NCBI GenBank assembly: GCA_964348095.1
Contig: CAYGBK010000129.1
Coordinates: forward strand, 1-64,000
Direction: 5' to 3'
DNA from: WVXP01 sp964348095
GTDB taxonomy: Bacteria; Desulfobacterota; BSN033; WVXP01
DNA: 64,000 bases
How positions within the stretch are numbered: position 1 is the first letter of the stretch; each line of letters opens with the position of its first letter. The notes beneath the pieces are model-generated. The model was not told the DNA's origin, did not search any database, and saw only the letters and a program-made list of their open reading frames with translations. The translations under genes and the position numbers were made by a program. Of the stretch, positions 36,556-45,624 are shown one piece after another.

Positions 36556-36840
36556 CTATTTAGCCCTTTTCAGGGGTATGACCCTCGCTTTTGGGCTATC
36601 TTGCCGCCTTTTCCCGATCCTATCTATGCGATGTGGAACTCCCTGAAATGTCCATGTCTGGCCCAGAAAGAGGTGAACATCTTCGAGAATCCATTCGAGC
36701 TGCCCGAATGGAGATCGAAGGGTCAGGCGATACCACCCCTTCTTGACATCGGGCGTGATTGCTCCTACTTGTGCGTAGAAGGCAGGTTTCTCCCGGATAG
36801 AGATCAGAATGACATCAGATGGTTGAAGATTCTTTTTCAT
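36556..36840 (-). CDS. Small protein of unknown function downstream of M48 protease
   Basis: The 94 residues start MKKNLQPSDVILISIREKPA and look like a small beta-barrel (many alternating strands, WYRLTLRSPFG, LFLGQTWTFQGVPHRI). ATG 36840 has AGGA upstream and overlaps the end of the M48 gene by 26 bases, so translation is probably coupled. A longer frame to 36921 lies inside the protease. Family not recognised. Confidence 0.65.
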   Translation of the reverse strand: MKKNLQPSDVILISIREKPAFYAQVGAITPDVKKGWYRLTLRSPFGQLEWILEDVHLFLGQTWTFQGVPHRIDRIGKRRQDSPKARVIPLKRAK

Positions 36841-38107
36841 GAAATGTCCTGAAACCGTCCAACCGGCTGAGCCTTTCGAGTCGTTCCACAACTGGTGGAT
36901 GGGAATAATAGAACCATGCATAAAGAGGATGAGGATTCAGATTTGCTAGATTGTCCAGTGCAAGCTTCTTGAGCGCGCGAACGAGTGAATCGGTTTCTCC
37001 CATGAGTTCAAGAGCCATATCGTCAGCCTGCCGTTCAAGCCGCCTGGAGAGGGCGGACTCGACGGGTCGGGAGAAATATCCCCCCACGCTCATCAGTATG
37101 CCGACAAGAAACAGTCCAACAAAAGCGGTTGGCCCCTCAAAACCGAAGGTCTGGTAAAGGAGGGGCCACCCAAGTAGCTGGGCCACCACAAACAACCCCG
37201 CCATGGAGATTATCTCAACAACGACAAGCTGCTTGATCAGGTGTCGTCTTTTCCAATGTCCGACCTCGTGAGAGAGGATGGCCAGTATTTCCGCTTCGTC
37301 ATGAGATTCGAGAAGTGTATCGAACAAGACAATTCTTTTGGTTTTTCCTAGACCTGTAAAGTAGGCGTTTGTATGGCGGGTCCTTTTTCCGGCATCCATC
37401 TGGAAGACCCCCTTTACCCTGAGGCCGGCTTCCTCCATGAGCCGTCTTATGCGAAGCTCAAGAGTCTTCGCCTTGACCGGTTCGAACTTGTTAAACCATG
37501 GGGCAATCACCACCGGGTAAAGCCATATTATGAGTCCCTCAAGAATGGCCAGGACAATCCACGCCCAAATCCACCAGGTCTGCTGAAGGCTGTTGATTAG
37601 GATAAGGAGAATTGAGAGGACAATCCCACCGAGGATTGCCGAGATCAGCGTACCCTTGAGAAGGTCGAGTGCCCACATCGTCAAATCTCGCGTATTGAAG
37701 CCGTAACGCTCTTCGATCACGAATGTCTCATATAGGCTGAAAGGAATCTGGAGTAAGTTGAAAATGGCCGCAAGGAGACCAAAAAAAACGAGTCCCCTGA
37801 CAGTGGGGTTGGACGCCCACAAAGAGACACCGTCCACGAGTTCAGGGAGAAGACCCGAGAGGAGAAGAACAAGGATCATACACTGACTAAGGAGACTGTT
37901 TATAAGTCCAAAATGTGCCAGATCAGCTGTGTAGGATGAGATTCTAGCCAGTTGTTCCTGACTAACAAAGCCGTGAAAAACCCCAGGGACCTCCCCACCA
38001 TGCCTCCGCAGATGTTTGATATTTAATCTGTTGAGAGTCACCTGTAACAGCAGCCGGACTCCAAAAACAACGAGAAAGGCAATCAATAAGAAGTTGATCT
38101 GAATCAT
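36815..38107 (-). CDS. M48 family (Ste24/CAAX protease-like) membrane metallopeptidase
   Basis: The 430 residues have an N-terminal multi-helix region, the zinc motif SHEVGHW (near residue 275), later helices and the third-ligand segment (ESALSRRLERQADDMALELMG). Order and length match Ste24/CAAX prenyl protease 1 rather than the shorter HtpX. It should cleave membrane or partly folded proteins. The ribosome site is weak. A small gene overlaps its end. Confidence 0.9.
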   Translation of the reverse strand: MIQINFLLIAFLVVFGVRLLLQVTLNRLNIKHLRRHGGEVPGVFHGFVSQEQLARISSYTADLAHFGLINSLLSQCMILVLLLSGLLPELVDGVSLWASNPTVRGLVFFGLLAAIFNLLQIPFSLYETFVIEERYGFNTRDLTMWALDLLKGTLISAILGGIVLSILLILINSLQQTWWIWAWIVLAILEGLIIWLYPVVIAPWFNKFEPVKAKTLELRIRRLMEEAGLRVKGVFQMDAGKRTRHTNAYFTGLGKTKRIVLFDTLLESHDEAEILAILSHEVGHWKRRHLIKQLVVVEIISMAGLFVVAQLLGWPLLYQTFGFEGPTAFVGLFLVGILMSVGGYFSRPVESALSRRLERQADDMALELMGETDSLVRALKKLALDNLANLNPHPLYAWFYYSHPPVVERLERLSRLDGFRTFHEKESSTI

Positions 38108-38422
38108 GCCGTCAAAACCGCTTTTCCCGCATGAAGCTCGAATTTCTGATGTCTCGGGTTCAATTCCTTAGGCACACCCAGGGTCGTTCCTCGTCACGGA
38201 ATTCGGACAACCCTGATTTTCTGGAATTCCGAAGCTGACTTATTCTTACCCAATTCAGGGACAATTTCAATCGGCCTCGGGGTTTGTTGTCTCACAACAG
38301 GTCCCATCCCTCAAGGCCGTGCCCTCACACCTCTGAATGGGTATTCCTCTGTCTTGAATTCCATTTAGGCTTCCGCTAAGATAAGATGCAGATTCACGCA
38401 CCTTGGAAAGGTATCCACGTTC
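38108..38422. other. Intergenic region
   Basis: I see no gene in these 315 bases. GGTTCAATTCC near 38158 resembles a tRNA T loop, but no matching stems exist. Several GGAATTCC-like half-palindromes occur near 38200-38230. Confidence 0.3.
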
Positions 38423-38619
38423 ATGTCCTTCTGTCTCTACCATACCAATCGAGAAGCCGTCGTTACCTGCGAAAAATGCTTGCCCACTGCTGTAAGGAGT
38501 GTTTTGAGAATAGTGAGGCCTGCACGGATCCATGTGGCTACTGCAAGATCAGAACCCAATGTATCATATTCGAGAGGTGCCTTAAGAGCGAAAAGGCAAA
38601 ACGTCTCCGTGGCCTGTGA
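38423..38619 (+). pseudogene. Small B-box-like zinc-finger protein with a one-base deletion
   Basis: The ATG frame encodes MSFCLYHTNREAVVTCEKC, a typical C-x2-H ... C-x2-C start of small B-box-like zinc fingers. After LPTA the frame is lost. The next frame continues CKECFENSEACTDPCGYC and ends at TGA 38617. Restoring one base near 38489 gives a 65-residue protein with the family's C-x2-C-x4-C-x2-C spacing. It is either a recent pseudogene or a sequence error. A 7-bp hairpin (38651-38668) follows. Confidence 0.75.
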
Positions 38620-38820
38620 AAGGGTGTGGACGATGAAAACATAAGCTAACATAAATCCTACGATTTATAGTATAAGTTATTTGTTTTATTAAATTATTTT
38701 TTTCGCAATGAGAATGTGATGGTCGCGATGATTGGTGACCGAGGGGAGGCCTTTGGCAACCCTAATTAGGTCAATGGTCTCCTTGAAAGCGACTGCACGA
38801 TTTGTTACCATGAGGACATC

Positions 38821-39258
38821 ATGACACATGAACACGAGGGCCGTTACAGGACAAAACGGGAGCTAAATACCCAGCTGGATTCACATGTGACAGATCGCAT
38901 TTGGAAAAAAGTCGATAACGGACGTCTAACCTGTGCTTCCGCATTCGTCATTGCCCGAGAAGCGGGCAGGACCCCAGCTGAGGTCGGCCGACATGCTGAT
39001 CTCCTGGAAACAAAAATCACGGCGTGTCAGCTCGGTCTCTTCGGGCACGTGAGAGAAAGGCGAAACATTGTCGAGCCCGCAGAAAAGGTCTCAAATGAAC
39101 TCGAAGAGGCGCTTCGAGGAAAAATTGTCGATGGCCGGCTTCCCTGTCGGGAAGCATGGAAGATTGCAGAGCGATTTGGCGTATCAAAAATGCAGATTAC
39201 CGCAGCCTGTGAGAGGTTGAAGATTCGATTCAGTGAATGCCAACTCGGAACCTTCTGA
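38821..39258 (+). CDS. Tandemly duplicated small helical-domain protein
   Basis: The 145 residues contain two copies of a roughly 50-residue helical unit: the first from ITDRIW-like VTDRIWKKVDNGRLTCASAF to CQLGLFG, the second from LEEALRGKIVDGRLPCREAW to CQLGTF. Each has a conserved Cys after GRL and ends C-Q-L-G. The spacing of small and hydrophobic residues (AFVIAREAGRTPAEVG; AWKIAERFGVSKMQIT) resembles a helix-turn-helix. GAGGACATC precedes ATG 38821. Possibly DNA-binding; family not recognised. Confidence 0.75.
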   Translation: MTHEHEGRYRTKRELNTQLDSHVTDRIWKKVDNGRLTCASAFVIAREAGRTPAEVGRHADLLETKITACQLGLFGHVRERRNIVEPAEKVSNELEEALRGKIVDGRLPCREAWKIAERFGVSKMQITAACERLKIRFSECQLGTF

Positions 39259-39348
39259 AGTTCCTCTTCCTGCACTGTGACACTCGGTTGGGATGAAAAA
39301 GAAACAGGAACGCTTGACTATCGGAAAACCCCGGTATCTGTGAGATCG

Positions 39349-39603
39349 ATGGCCGAACCCAAATGGAAACAGATTCTTGATCGGGTTTCAGAGGCAGAGC
39401 GAAATGTTGCCAAAGAAATTCTCCGAAGGAATCTGGAGAAGAAAGGTCAGAATGTCCCTGAGGACGTTTTGCAAAACATGGCGGAGAAAGCCCTTGAAGA
39501 TGCTCGAGCAATGATTCGGAAAAAGGGCAAACAGACTTTTCGGGGACTGAAAGTGGGCATCAAGGCCTTCTGGGACGAAATGAAAAAAGAGGCTAAAGAC
39601 TAA
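39349..39603 (+). CDS. Small helical protein of unknown function
   Basis: The 84 residues (MAEPKWKQILDRVSEAERNV at the start) are strongly helical and charged, like a short coiled-coil or PCP-reductase-like C-terminal unit (LEKKGQNVPEDVLQNMAEKALEDA at about 29-52 resembles that family, but the assignment is weak). The frame extends to GTG 39277, but those residues look poor; ATG 39349 is preferred despite a weak ribosome site. It follows the duplicated-domain gene. Confidence 0.65.
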   Translation: MAEPKWKQILDRVSEAERNVAKEILRRNLEKKGQNVPEDVLQNMAEKALEDARAMIRKKGKQTFRGLKVGIKAFWDEMKKEAKD

Positions 39604-39616
39604 GGGGTGATCGACT

Positions 39617-40639
39617 TCATCGTGGGATCAGCCTCTCCTCTTTGACGCCGTTCCTGCCGACAATTTTCAAGAATCGGCTCCTCAAATTTCTGCAAACCTT
39701 CTCTTGTGTTTCAGCTTCTAGGCCTTTCGCGACAATCTGTCCCCCAGCGATCATTCCATGGCCCCCTGCCGTACCGAGCCCTCTCACAATGCGACGGGCC
39801 ATCAGGCCTGCGTTCTGGTGGCGACGCTTAGTTCGAAGGGAGAAAACCACCCGACTGTTGAATGCCCCCATGACAAAGGTCCAACGAACCCCCGAAACCC
39901 GCAGGAGAAAGTCGGCCATGAGAGATACCATATCGGGACTGATCAGGTATCCCAAATCACAGAGAACGACATCACCGAAGACAACGGCCTCATGGAGGGC
40001 CTGATCAAAGAGCGTGAAATAGTTTCGAGAGAGCTCCGGATATTCTATCTGCGGTAGAACCCGAAGTTGAACCTTTGGATATAGGCTGATCATGGCCTCA
40101 TAGTCGGCCTCAGTTGCATCTCTTCCCAGATCCTGGGTGTCGGACTTGATCCCATAGTAGAGCGCTGTGGCCAGTTTCTGCTTGAGAGGGAGGCCTGCCT
40201 GAATCAGGTATTCAGTCAGAATGGTTGAGCAGCTGCCGTATCGAGGCCTAATGTCGGCGAATTTGACCTTTTTGCTTGACTTTCTCAGGTTATGATGATC
40301 AATCACAATCGCTGGCTCTATGGACGAGGGGAGCGTGTTGTTTCCTGCCCCTGGTTGTGTATCAACCAGGGCCACAACACTGAAATTGTGAACGTTGACC
40401 ATTTCCATGGGCTGAATACGAATATTTAGTAGTCGAACCATTGCTCGGTTCTCGGCTCTCGTAATGATGCCGCCATATACAAAAACCGAACCGACCTTGA
40501 ATTCTTCCTTCAAAAGATAGCCTAGCGCACAGCCGGAGGCGATAGCGTCTGGATCCGGATTGTTGTGGGTGAGGATTAAGACCTTTTTCTTCCTCTCCAG
40601 AATCCGCCCCAATTTCACCAACCTATTTTTGATCATCAT
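39617..40639 (-). CDS. DHH-family phosphoesterase (NrnA-like)
   Basis: The 340 residues have the DHH core: LTHNNPDPDAIASG, ALVDTQPGAGN, and DHH in IVIDHHNLR near residue 115. The C-terminal DHHA1 domain has the GGHGMIAGGQI glycine-rich motif. Family members degrade nanoRNA, pAp or cyclic dinucleotide products with Mn ions. GGAGGTTTACCC precedes ATG 40639. The exact substrate is unclear; it could finish cyclic-di-GMP turnover started by the HD-GYP protein. Confidence 0.92.
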   Translation of the reverse strand: MMIKNRLVKLGRILERKKKVLILTHNNPDPDAIASGCALGYLLKEEFKVGSVFVYGGIITRAENRAMVRLLNIRIQPMEMVNVHNFSVVALVDTQPGAGNNTLPSSIEPAIVIDHHNLRKSSKKVKFADIRPRYGSCSTILTEYLIQAGLPLKQKLATALYYGIKSDTQDLGRDATEADYEAMISLYPKVQLRVLPQIEYPELSRNYFTLFDQALHEAVVFGDVVLCDLGYLISPDMVSLMADFLLRVSGVRWTFVMGAFNSRVVFSLRTKRRHQNAGLMARRIVRGLGTAGGHGMIAGGQIVAKGLEAETQEKVCRNLRSRFLKIVGRNGVKEERLIPR

Positions 40640-40751
40640 GGGTAAACCTCCACCACAGTCCCTGGTCTGGATTTCACGGCGTCACCAAAAGCTCCTCCTT
40701 GAAATTCTAGATCAAGTCCTGCATGAATAGCTAGTCGAAAAACCTTTTTCA

Positions 40752-43700
40752 CTAGAACCTCGATTTACTCAGGGCAGAGAGCATAGATTCGACCCGATAT
40801 TTTGAACGCTCTGCCATTTGTAAAACCCGTCGAATGGTTTTGAGTCTCTCCCATACAGCCGCGACCATGAGATCGTCCATTGCCATATTGCGAGCAAGGA
40901 CATCGTAGATGGAAACCAGAAGAAGCCATTCCATCAGTTCTTCATGCCGTTCCTTGTTAAACCACAGGACGTTATCGTACCAGTTGAATTGAAGAAACTG
41001 CTGTGCGTCCTGGTCCAGGAACAGGCCCGTTAGTTTCGATCTTGTCTCATCTTTCTTGGGCTGAGAAACAAACCAATGGCGATGGCAGGTTAGGATCTTA
41101 ACCAAATCCGCTTCGCCCTTTGCCTTTTCTTCATCGCACCCAAGGGATTGAAAAGTCTGAAAGATAATCTTACCCAGCAACCATTCATCGATCCAAGCCG
41201 CACTCTGCTGCTCATATTCACGGTCTAGCTTGATCCTGCCCAGATCAGTAACCACAAGCCAAGCGAGAGAGACTCTCCAGAAAGTACTTTTCGGACCCTT
41301 CTCAGTGAATGTTAGCGCCCTGAGGCGGGAGAGAGCCAGTCGCAGCTTGGGATAGACACGCCACTCTGTCGAGGTCTCAAGGCTAAGTCGAACGATAGAC
41401 CTGAGGAGACGAAGAATGTCCTCGACAATCTTGGTGTGATCATCACCTGCATCGGTCTTTCTCTCGATTTCTTGAAGTAGCTTTCCAACCGATTCTCTGA
41501 AAAGGTTGACCGCCTTTTCACTCTGGGGGGCATCGAACCCGTCGCGGTGGAGGTTAGAAAGTCGTTGGAGCATGAGGGGATTCATGATCTCTCTGAAAGG
41601 ATCATGGATCGGCGCGAGAATCATCTCTTTGAGAGCCTCCTCCACGTCTGGTACACCTCTTCCCTGGAGAAGCGATTCAAGCTGACCGTAGTGCCCTGCC
41701 CTATCGTCTTGAATCTCCCGGAAATCGACAAAGACATGGTACTGATAGGCACCAAGCTCAACGTATAGACCGTCATCTGAAAATTCTTTCCCTCGGCGAA
41801 TGTATTCGAGTCCCGACTCATGATCGCGAAATATATAGGCGTATCCATCTTCATCCCGGATGGCCAGCGCCTCGGCAAGGTTCCTCTGGCTGAGTTTTCC
41901 CTCCCCCGATCCGTTTTTACTGGTGACCATCGGCGTCGACATCTTCACCCATCCCCGCGTTGTCTGGTACCTGTTATTGTAGATAATCAAAACCCTTTCA
42001 TCTCCAGACCGGTTCGAATAGGCAAAGACATTTTCATCTATCCCACCACCAACATCATAGAAATCGTATAGGGTGAAATTCTCCACCCCAGCGAAAAGCT
42101 GCCTCTTCCTCATGAGAGGAAATATCTCTTTCTCATGTCTCTCCACAAGATTCCAATCTACCTGCTCATTCCAGTAGGCTTTACTGTATTCCATCCCATA
42201 CTTTTCTGAGAGCCCCTCAATTTGGCCGTGGCCGAACATGGGGAGGCCTGGAAGTGTTACCATCATCAAGGCAATACCGATGTACTTATCGCCCTTCCCA
42301 AATTGAGCAACAGCTGTTTCCTCGTCCGGATTGTTCATGAAATTTACGAACCGCCGGAGGATTTCAGGGTTAAATTCCAGCACGTTCTTCATCATCTGGC
42401 GATACTTTGCGTTCTCTTCCATTTTAAGCATGTTCATGAACGCGCTGTTGTATACCCGATGCATGCCCAAGGTTCGAACAAAGTACCCTTCCATAAGCCA
42501 GAAGGCCTCGGCGAGAAGAAGGGTATCAGGAGCCTCTTCTGCAACTCTGTCAACCACCTCCCGCCAGAATTCAATTGGGAATAATTTGTTAAACCCCTCG
42601 CTGCTCATGGCGTGTTCTGCCCTCGATGGGATGTCACCGCCCGTCCCCGGCTGTGGATGCCAAAGACGCTGAAAATGTCTCTTAGTCAATGTCATGGCGG
42701 CGTCAAACCGGATGATAGGGAATTTACGGGCCACTTTGAGAATTGTCTGGATGACGGCTTCACGCACATCAGCCCGGAGAAAGTCGAGCTGAGCCGTGTC
42801 ATTCCATGGCATGCTTGTTCCATCGTTGCCGTGGTAGATATACCTTGTTTCTCCGCTGCTGTGGTCAATCCGCTTGAATACCACAGCCGCGTCTGACCGA
42901 TCCCAGTATCCATCCTCAATGAAAATGCCAACATCTTCATTCCCAGAGAGGTTGCTCCCTGTAAAGCGATAACCGGGAAAAGGACATTTTTCGAGTTGTA
43001 GGAACCAATCAGGGCGCTCCATAACCCATGTAGAGTCTATCCCCGTATGGTTTGGCACCATATCGCTTGCCAGCAGGATTCCTCTCCGTCCAGCTCTCTC
43101 TTTTAGTCTCTGAAGCGCCTCCTCTCCTCCTAAGTCGCGTGCGACTTGGTAATCGTAAATGGCGTAGGCCGAACCGAGGGCCTCAGGGTTTCCCGTGAGT
43201 TGCTTGATTTTTCGTGACGCTGGGCTTCGCTCCCAGAGACCAATGAGCCAGAGACCAGTGAAACCCCACCGAGCCAGCCTGTCGAGTTCTTCATCGGGAA
43301 TCTGATCCAATCGAACAATAGGCCAGCCGTACTGCTTCGACAGTTGATCGAACCAAACAGATACGCTTTTGGCGATCAGAACCACCTGTGGCATCCAGTC
43401 TAGGTCCCTGCTGAATCGCTCCGGTTCGTCATACAGACCTAAGCCCGGCCTGTACTCAGGCGCCGCCGCTGGCCCAGCTGTCAAGAGCCGGAGCTTTTCC
43501 TCTTCCCGAATGACGTCTAAGGCGAGGAGGATCCTTATCATCACGTCCCCAGACAGGAGAGAACCCCAGTGATCCTTGATATAGTAGAGTTGACCAGACA
43601 GTGACCTGGGTGCTGCTGTGGCAGGAGCCTTGAGCATCTCCAGGATGGTCTGACTCTCGGGGCCGAAAACTGGCTGGGTTTTGAAGAATCCATCGAGTGA

Positions 43701-44255
43701 TTCCATGATTGAAAGATAGGCTGTTTCTCTCCACAGATCCCTGTCGTCAAACAGCTCCGCAAAGGGAGAGAAAGCCGTGTTCCTATTGCACAGAAACAGC
43801 AGGACCATTTCTTCCAGCGCAACCAACAGATTAGGCGTCCCCCCTGTCTTATCCATCAGGTATTCTTCTACCGACTGCTCGCCTCGATAAACATCCACTG
43901 GGGGGAAATGCTCCAGAAACCGAACAACCGTGTTCTCCACGGACTCACGTCCCAGGTTCTCCACGAGTCTTTTCTGGGCCAAGACAATGAGGTCGGGGTT
44001 CCTCTCTTTTCGGTACTGGTCGAATATGAGGTGGGAGATCTCATCGATCAATCCCATGGCATTGAGGTCTCCCGCCTTGATTGTCCTCTCCGGATCTGCC
44101 CCATTTTCTCTCGTCTCGTTCATTCGTTTGGCAAATAGTCGGACGGTATGGAAATCGGAAAAAACAACATTGTCTTTCACCGAAAAGAGGCGTTCGTCAA
44201 ATCCGCATCGGTCACGATATTTCTTTGAGATGTGGAATTCTAGAAATTCACTCAT
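40752..44255 (-). CDS. Very large alpha-amylase-family (GH13) protein
   Basis: The 1167 residues enclose a GH13 barrel. Conserved regions are visible: DMVPNH (region I), IIRFDAAMT with the nucleophile Asp (II), LLLAEAFW with the acid Glu (III), and NNPDEE in place of the usual NHD (IV). About 250 residues precede the barrel and 350 follow it without a recognised domain. No signal peptide is seen, so it likely acts on cytoplasmic glucans or maltosides. The start overlaps the SfsA-fusion stop by 8 bases. Confidence 0.85.
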   Translation of the reverse strand: MSEFLEFHISKKYRDRCGFDERLFSVKDNVVFSDFHTVRLFAKRMNETRENGADPERTIKAGDLNAMGLIDEISHLIFDQYRKERNPDLIVLAQKRLVENLGRESVENTVVRFLEHFPPVDVYRGEQSVEEYLMDKTGGTPNLLVALEEMVLLFLCNRNTAFSPFAELFDDRDLWRETAYLSIMESLDGFFKTQPVFGPESQTILEMLKAPATAAPRSLSGQLYYIKDHWGSLLSGDVMIRILLALDVIREEEKLRLLTAGPAAAPEYRPGLGLYDEPERFSRDLDWMPQVVLIAKSVSVWFDQLSKQYGWPIVRLDQIPDEELDRLARWGFTGLWLIGLWERSPASRKIKQLTGNPEALGSAYAIYDYQVARDLGGEEALQRLKERAGRRGILLASDMVPNHTGIDSTWVMERPDWFLQLEKCPFPGYRFTGSNLSGNEDVGIFIEDGYWDRSDAAVVFKRIDHSSGETRYIYHGNDGTSMPWNDTAQLDFLRADVREAVIQTILKVARKFPIIRFDAAMTLTKRHFQRLWHPQPGTGGDIPSRAEHAMSSEGFNKLFPIEFWREVVDRVAEEAPDTLLLAEAFWLMEGYFVRTLGMHRVYNSAFMNMLKMEENAKYRQMMKNVLEFNPEILRRFVNFMNNPDEETAVAQFGKGDKYIGIALMMVTLPGLPMFGHGQIEGLSEKYGMEYSKAYWNEQVDWNLVERHEKEIFPLMRKRQLFAGVENFTLYDFYDVGGGIDENVFAYSNRSGDERVLIIYNNRYQTTRGWVKMSTPMVTSKNGSGEGKLSQRNLAEALAIRDEDGYAYIFRDHESGLEYIRRGKEFSDDGLYVELGAYQYHVFVDFREIQDDRAGHYGQLESLLQGRGVPDVEEALKEMILAPIHDPFREIMNPLMLQRLSNLHRDGFDAPQSEKAVNLFRESVGKLLQEIERKTDAGDDHTKIVEDILRLLRSIVRLSLETSTEWRVYPKLRLALSRLRALTFTEKGPKSTFWRVSLAWLVVTDLGRIKLDREYEQQSAAWIDEWLLGKIIFQTFQSLGCDEEKAKGEADLVKILTCHRHWFVSQPKKDETRSKLTGLFLDQDAQQFLQFNWYDNVLWFNKERHEELMEWLLLVSIYDVLARNMAMDDLMVAAVWERLKTIRRVLQMAERSKYRVESMLSALSKSRF

Positions 44256-45468
44256 TTGAATGCCATTTTCTAGTCAACCCATCCTCGACGGTTCCAGGAG
44301 GCCGACCGTACCGGTCCATTCGGAAGTATTGCAGTAAGCCGTGGAAGTCGGGGTGATCGACCGGGTCACTAGCGAATCCAAAAAGGTGTGTGCCACAGAT
44401 ACAGTCGGTTGAGCCAAACCCCGGGATCCGCCAATCCCCAAGGCTTTTCATTGCCCTTGCTATGTCGCACTCGAGACGAACGGAAGAGCGAACGGGAAGG
44501 GCGTAACGAAACTCTGCAGCGGCTCGAAGGGCATCGATATGCCAATAGAGATGTTTTCTCAGGCGCCGATGTCTCTCAATCCGCCTTTTTAGGCCTCCCA
44601 TGGCAGACCCGACGTAGACATAAAAACCCCGGGGGAAAAGAAGCTCCCCCAATTTGCCAACCGACACACGCCTGTTTCTTTTGAGGAAGAGAACGAGAAG
44701 ATAGCTGCCTCTATCTTTGGATTCTCGTTCAATGTAATCCCACGGAATGTTGAGTAATTTCGGCTCGCCGACCAAGTTGAGATCTGGTCCCCATCGCACC
44801 GAAAGGGCAATGATCCGAATCTGGTGACGAACCGCGAGAAGGGTCTCTGCGAAACGCAGATCCGTGTGGTAGTCTGGCATAAAGGTGTGGGCGTGGGGCC
44901 AGTGAACCACAAAAAGAACAGCCCCGTGAGTATCCCCCCCGGCTCGTGCGGCCAATTCTCTTAGGTGGCGGGCCCCTCTCTCTGTGACTGCGTCCGGAAA
45001 CATGGCGACGTGACGTCCGAAAAGGGTGCACGATTTCACCTCGAGGAGAATCCTTTTCTTCCCCTGTTCGAGGAGAAAATCGAAGCGGTTTCGCCCCACC
45101 TTGACCTCCGAGGCGCTCACTGTGGCTCCCTCCAAGCCCGGGACCATTCTGTGTGTTAGAAGATAGTGAGCCACAGAATTGGTCAGATGGGTGTGGAGCA
45201 TGATGAGCTGACCATTCCTTTCGACCCCGACCACGGTGTACCGAGTTTTTCTCTGCTGAAGTCCGTTCTCCCGAACAAGATGGAGACGGCAGCCCGGTAA
45301 TAATAACTCTCGAAGTCTTCCCGGGTTTGGGAGAAAGGCATGGATCGTGCGGCCCCCACTCCGACATCGAACCAAGAATCGATTCGGGCGGGTGAGAAAA
45401 TATCCGGCGATTGGCCTTTCAAAAAGCCTGAACACATCCTGGTCTGATCGGGTTTCCTTCTCTAACAA
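44248..45468 (-). CDS. sfsA: SfsA nuclease fused to a GIY-YIG (DUF123) domain
   Basis: Residues about 10-235 match SfsA (FLPNPGRLRELLLPG, LLEVKSCTL, GAVLFVVHWP), a DNA/RNA-binding nuclease-fold protein. Residues about 245-400 match the DUF123 GIY-YIG group: RGFYVYVGSAMGGLKRRIERH holds the Tyr-Tyr motif, and the end has TDCICGTHLFGF. The start is TTG 45468 behind AAGGGAG. Both parts have intact motifs, so this is a true fusion joining two nuclease folds. It is translated just before the GH13 gene. Confidence 0.9.
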   Translation of the reverse strand: MLEKETRSDQDVFRLFERPIAGYFLTRPNRFLVRCRSGGRTIHAFLPNPGRLRELLLPGCRLHLVRENGLQQRKTRYTVVGVERNGQLIMLHTHLTNSVAHYLLTHRMVPGLEGATVSASEVKVGRNRFDFLLEQGKKRILLEVKSCTLFGRHVAMFPDAVTERGARHLRELAARAGGDTHGAVLFVVHWPHAHTFMPDYHTDLRFAETLLAVRHQIRIIALSVRWGPDLNLVGEPKLLNIPWDYIERESKDRGSYLLVLFLKRNRRVSVGKLGELLFPRGFYVYVGSAMGGLKRRIERHRRLRKHLYWHIDALRAAAEFRYALPVRSSVRLECDIARAMKSLGDWRIPGFGSTDCICGTHLFGFASDPVDHPDFHGLLQYFRMDRYGRPPGTVEDGLTRKWHSNE

Positions 45469-45624
45469 GATACACTCCCTTCGCAGCTCCTACCATGGCC
45501 TGCATGGCTCAGAATCTGCCATAGGTCAAGATGCCCTGGTCATCGAGGTGCAGGTTTTCGCCCAGCCGCCACCCCGTCGAGCCGTCTCATCTGTTTTCAA
45601 AAACCGGAGTAGCCTGTGTTCTGG

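Noticed and set aside
38150..38175. tRNA-like T loop GGTTCAATTCC
   Set aside because: No acceptor, D or anticodon stem can be built around it.
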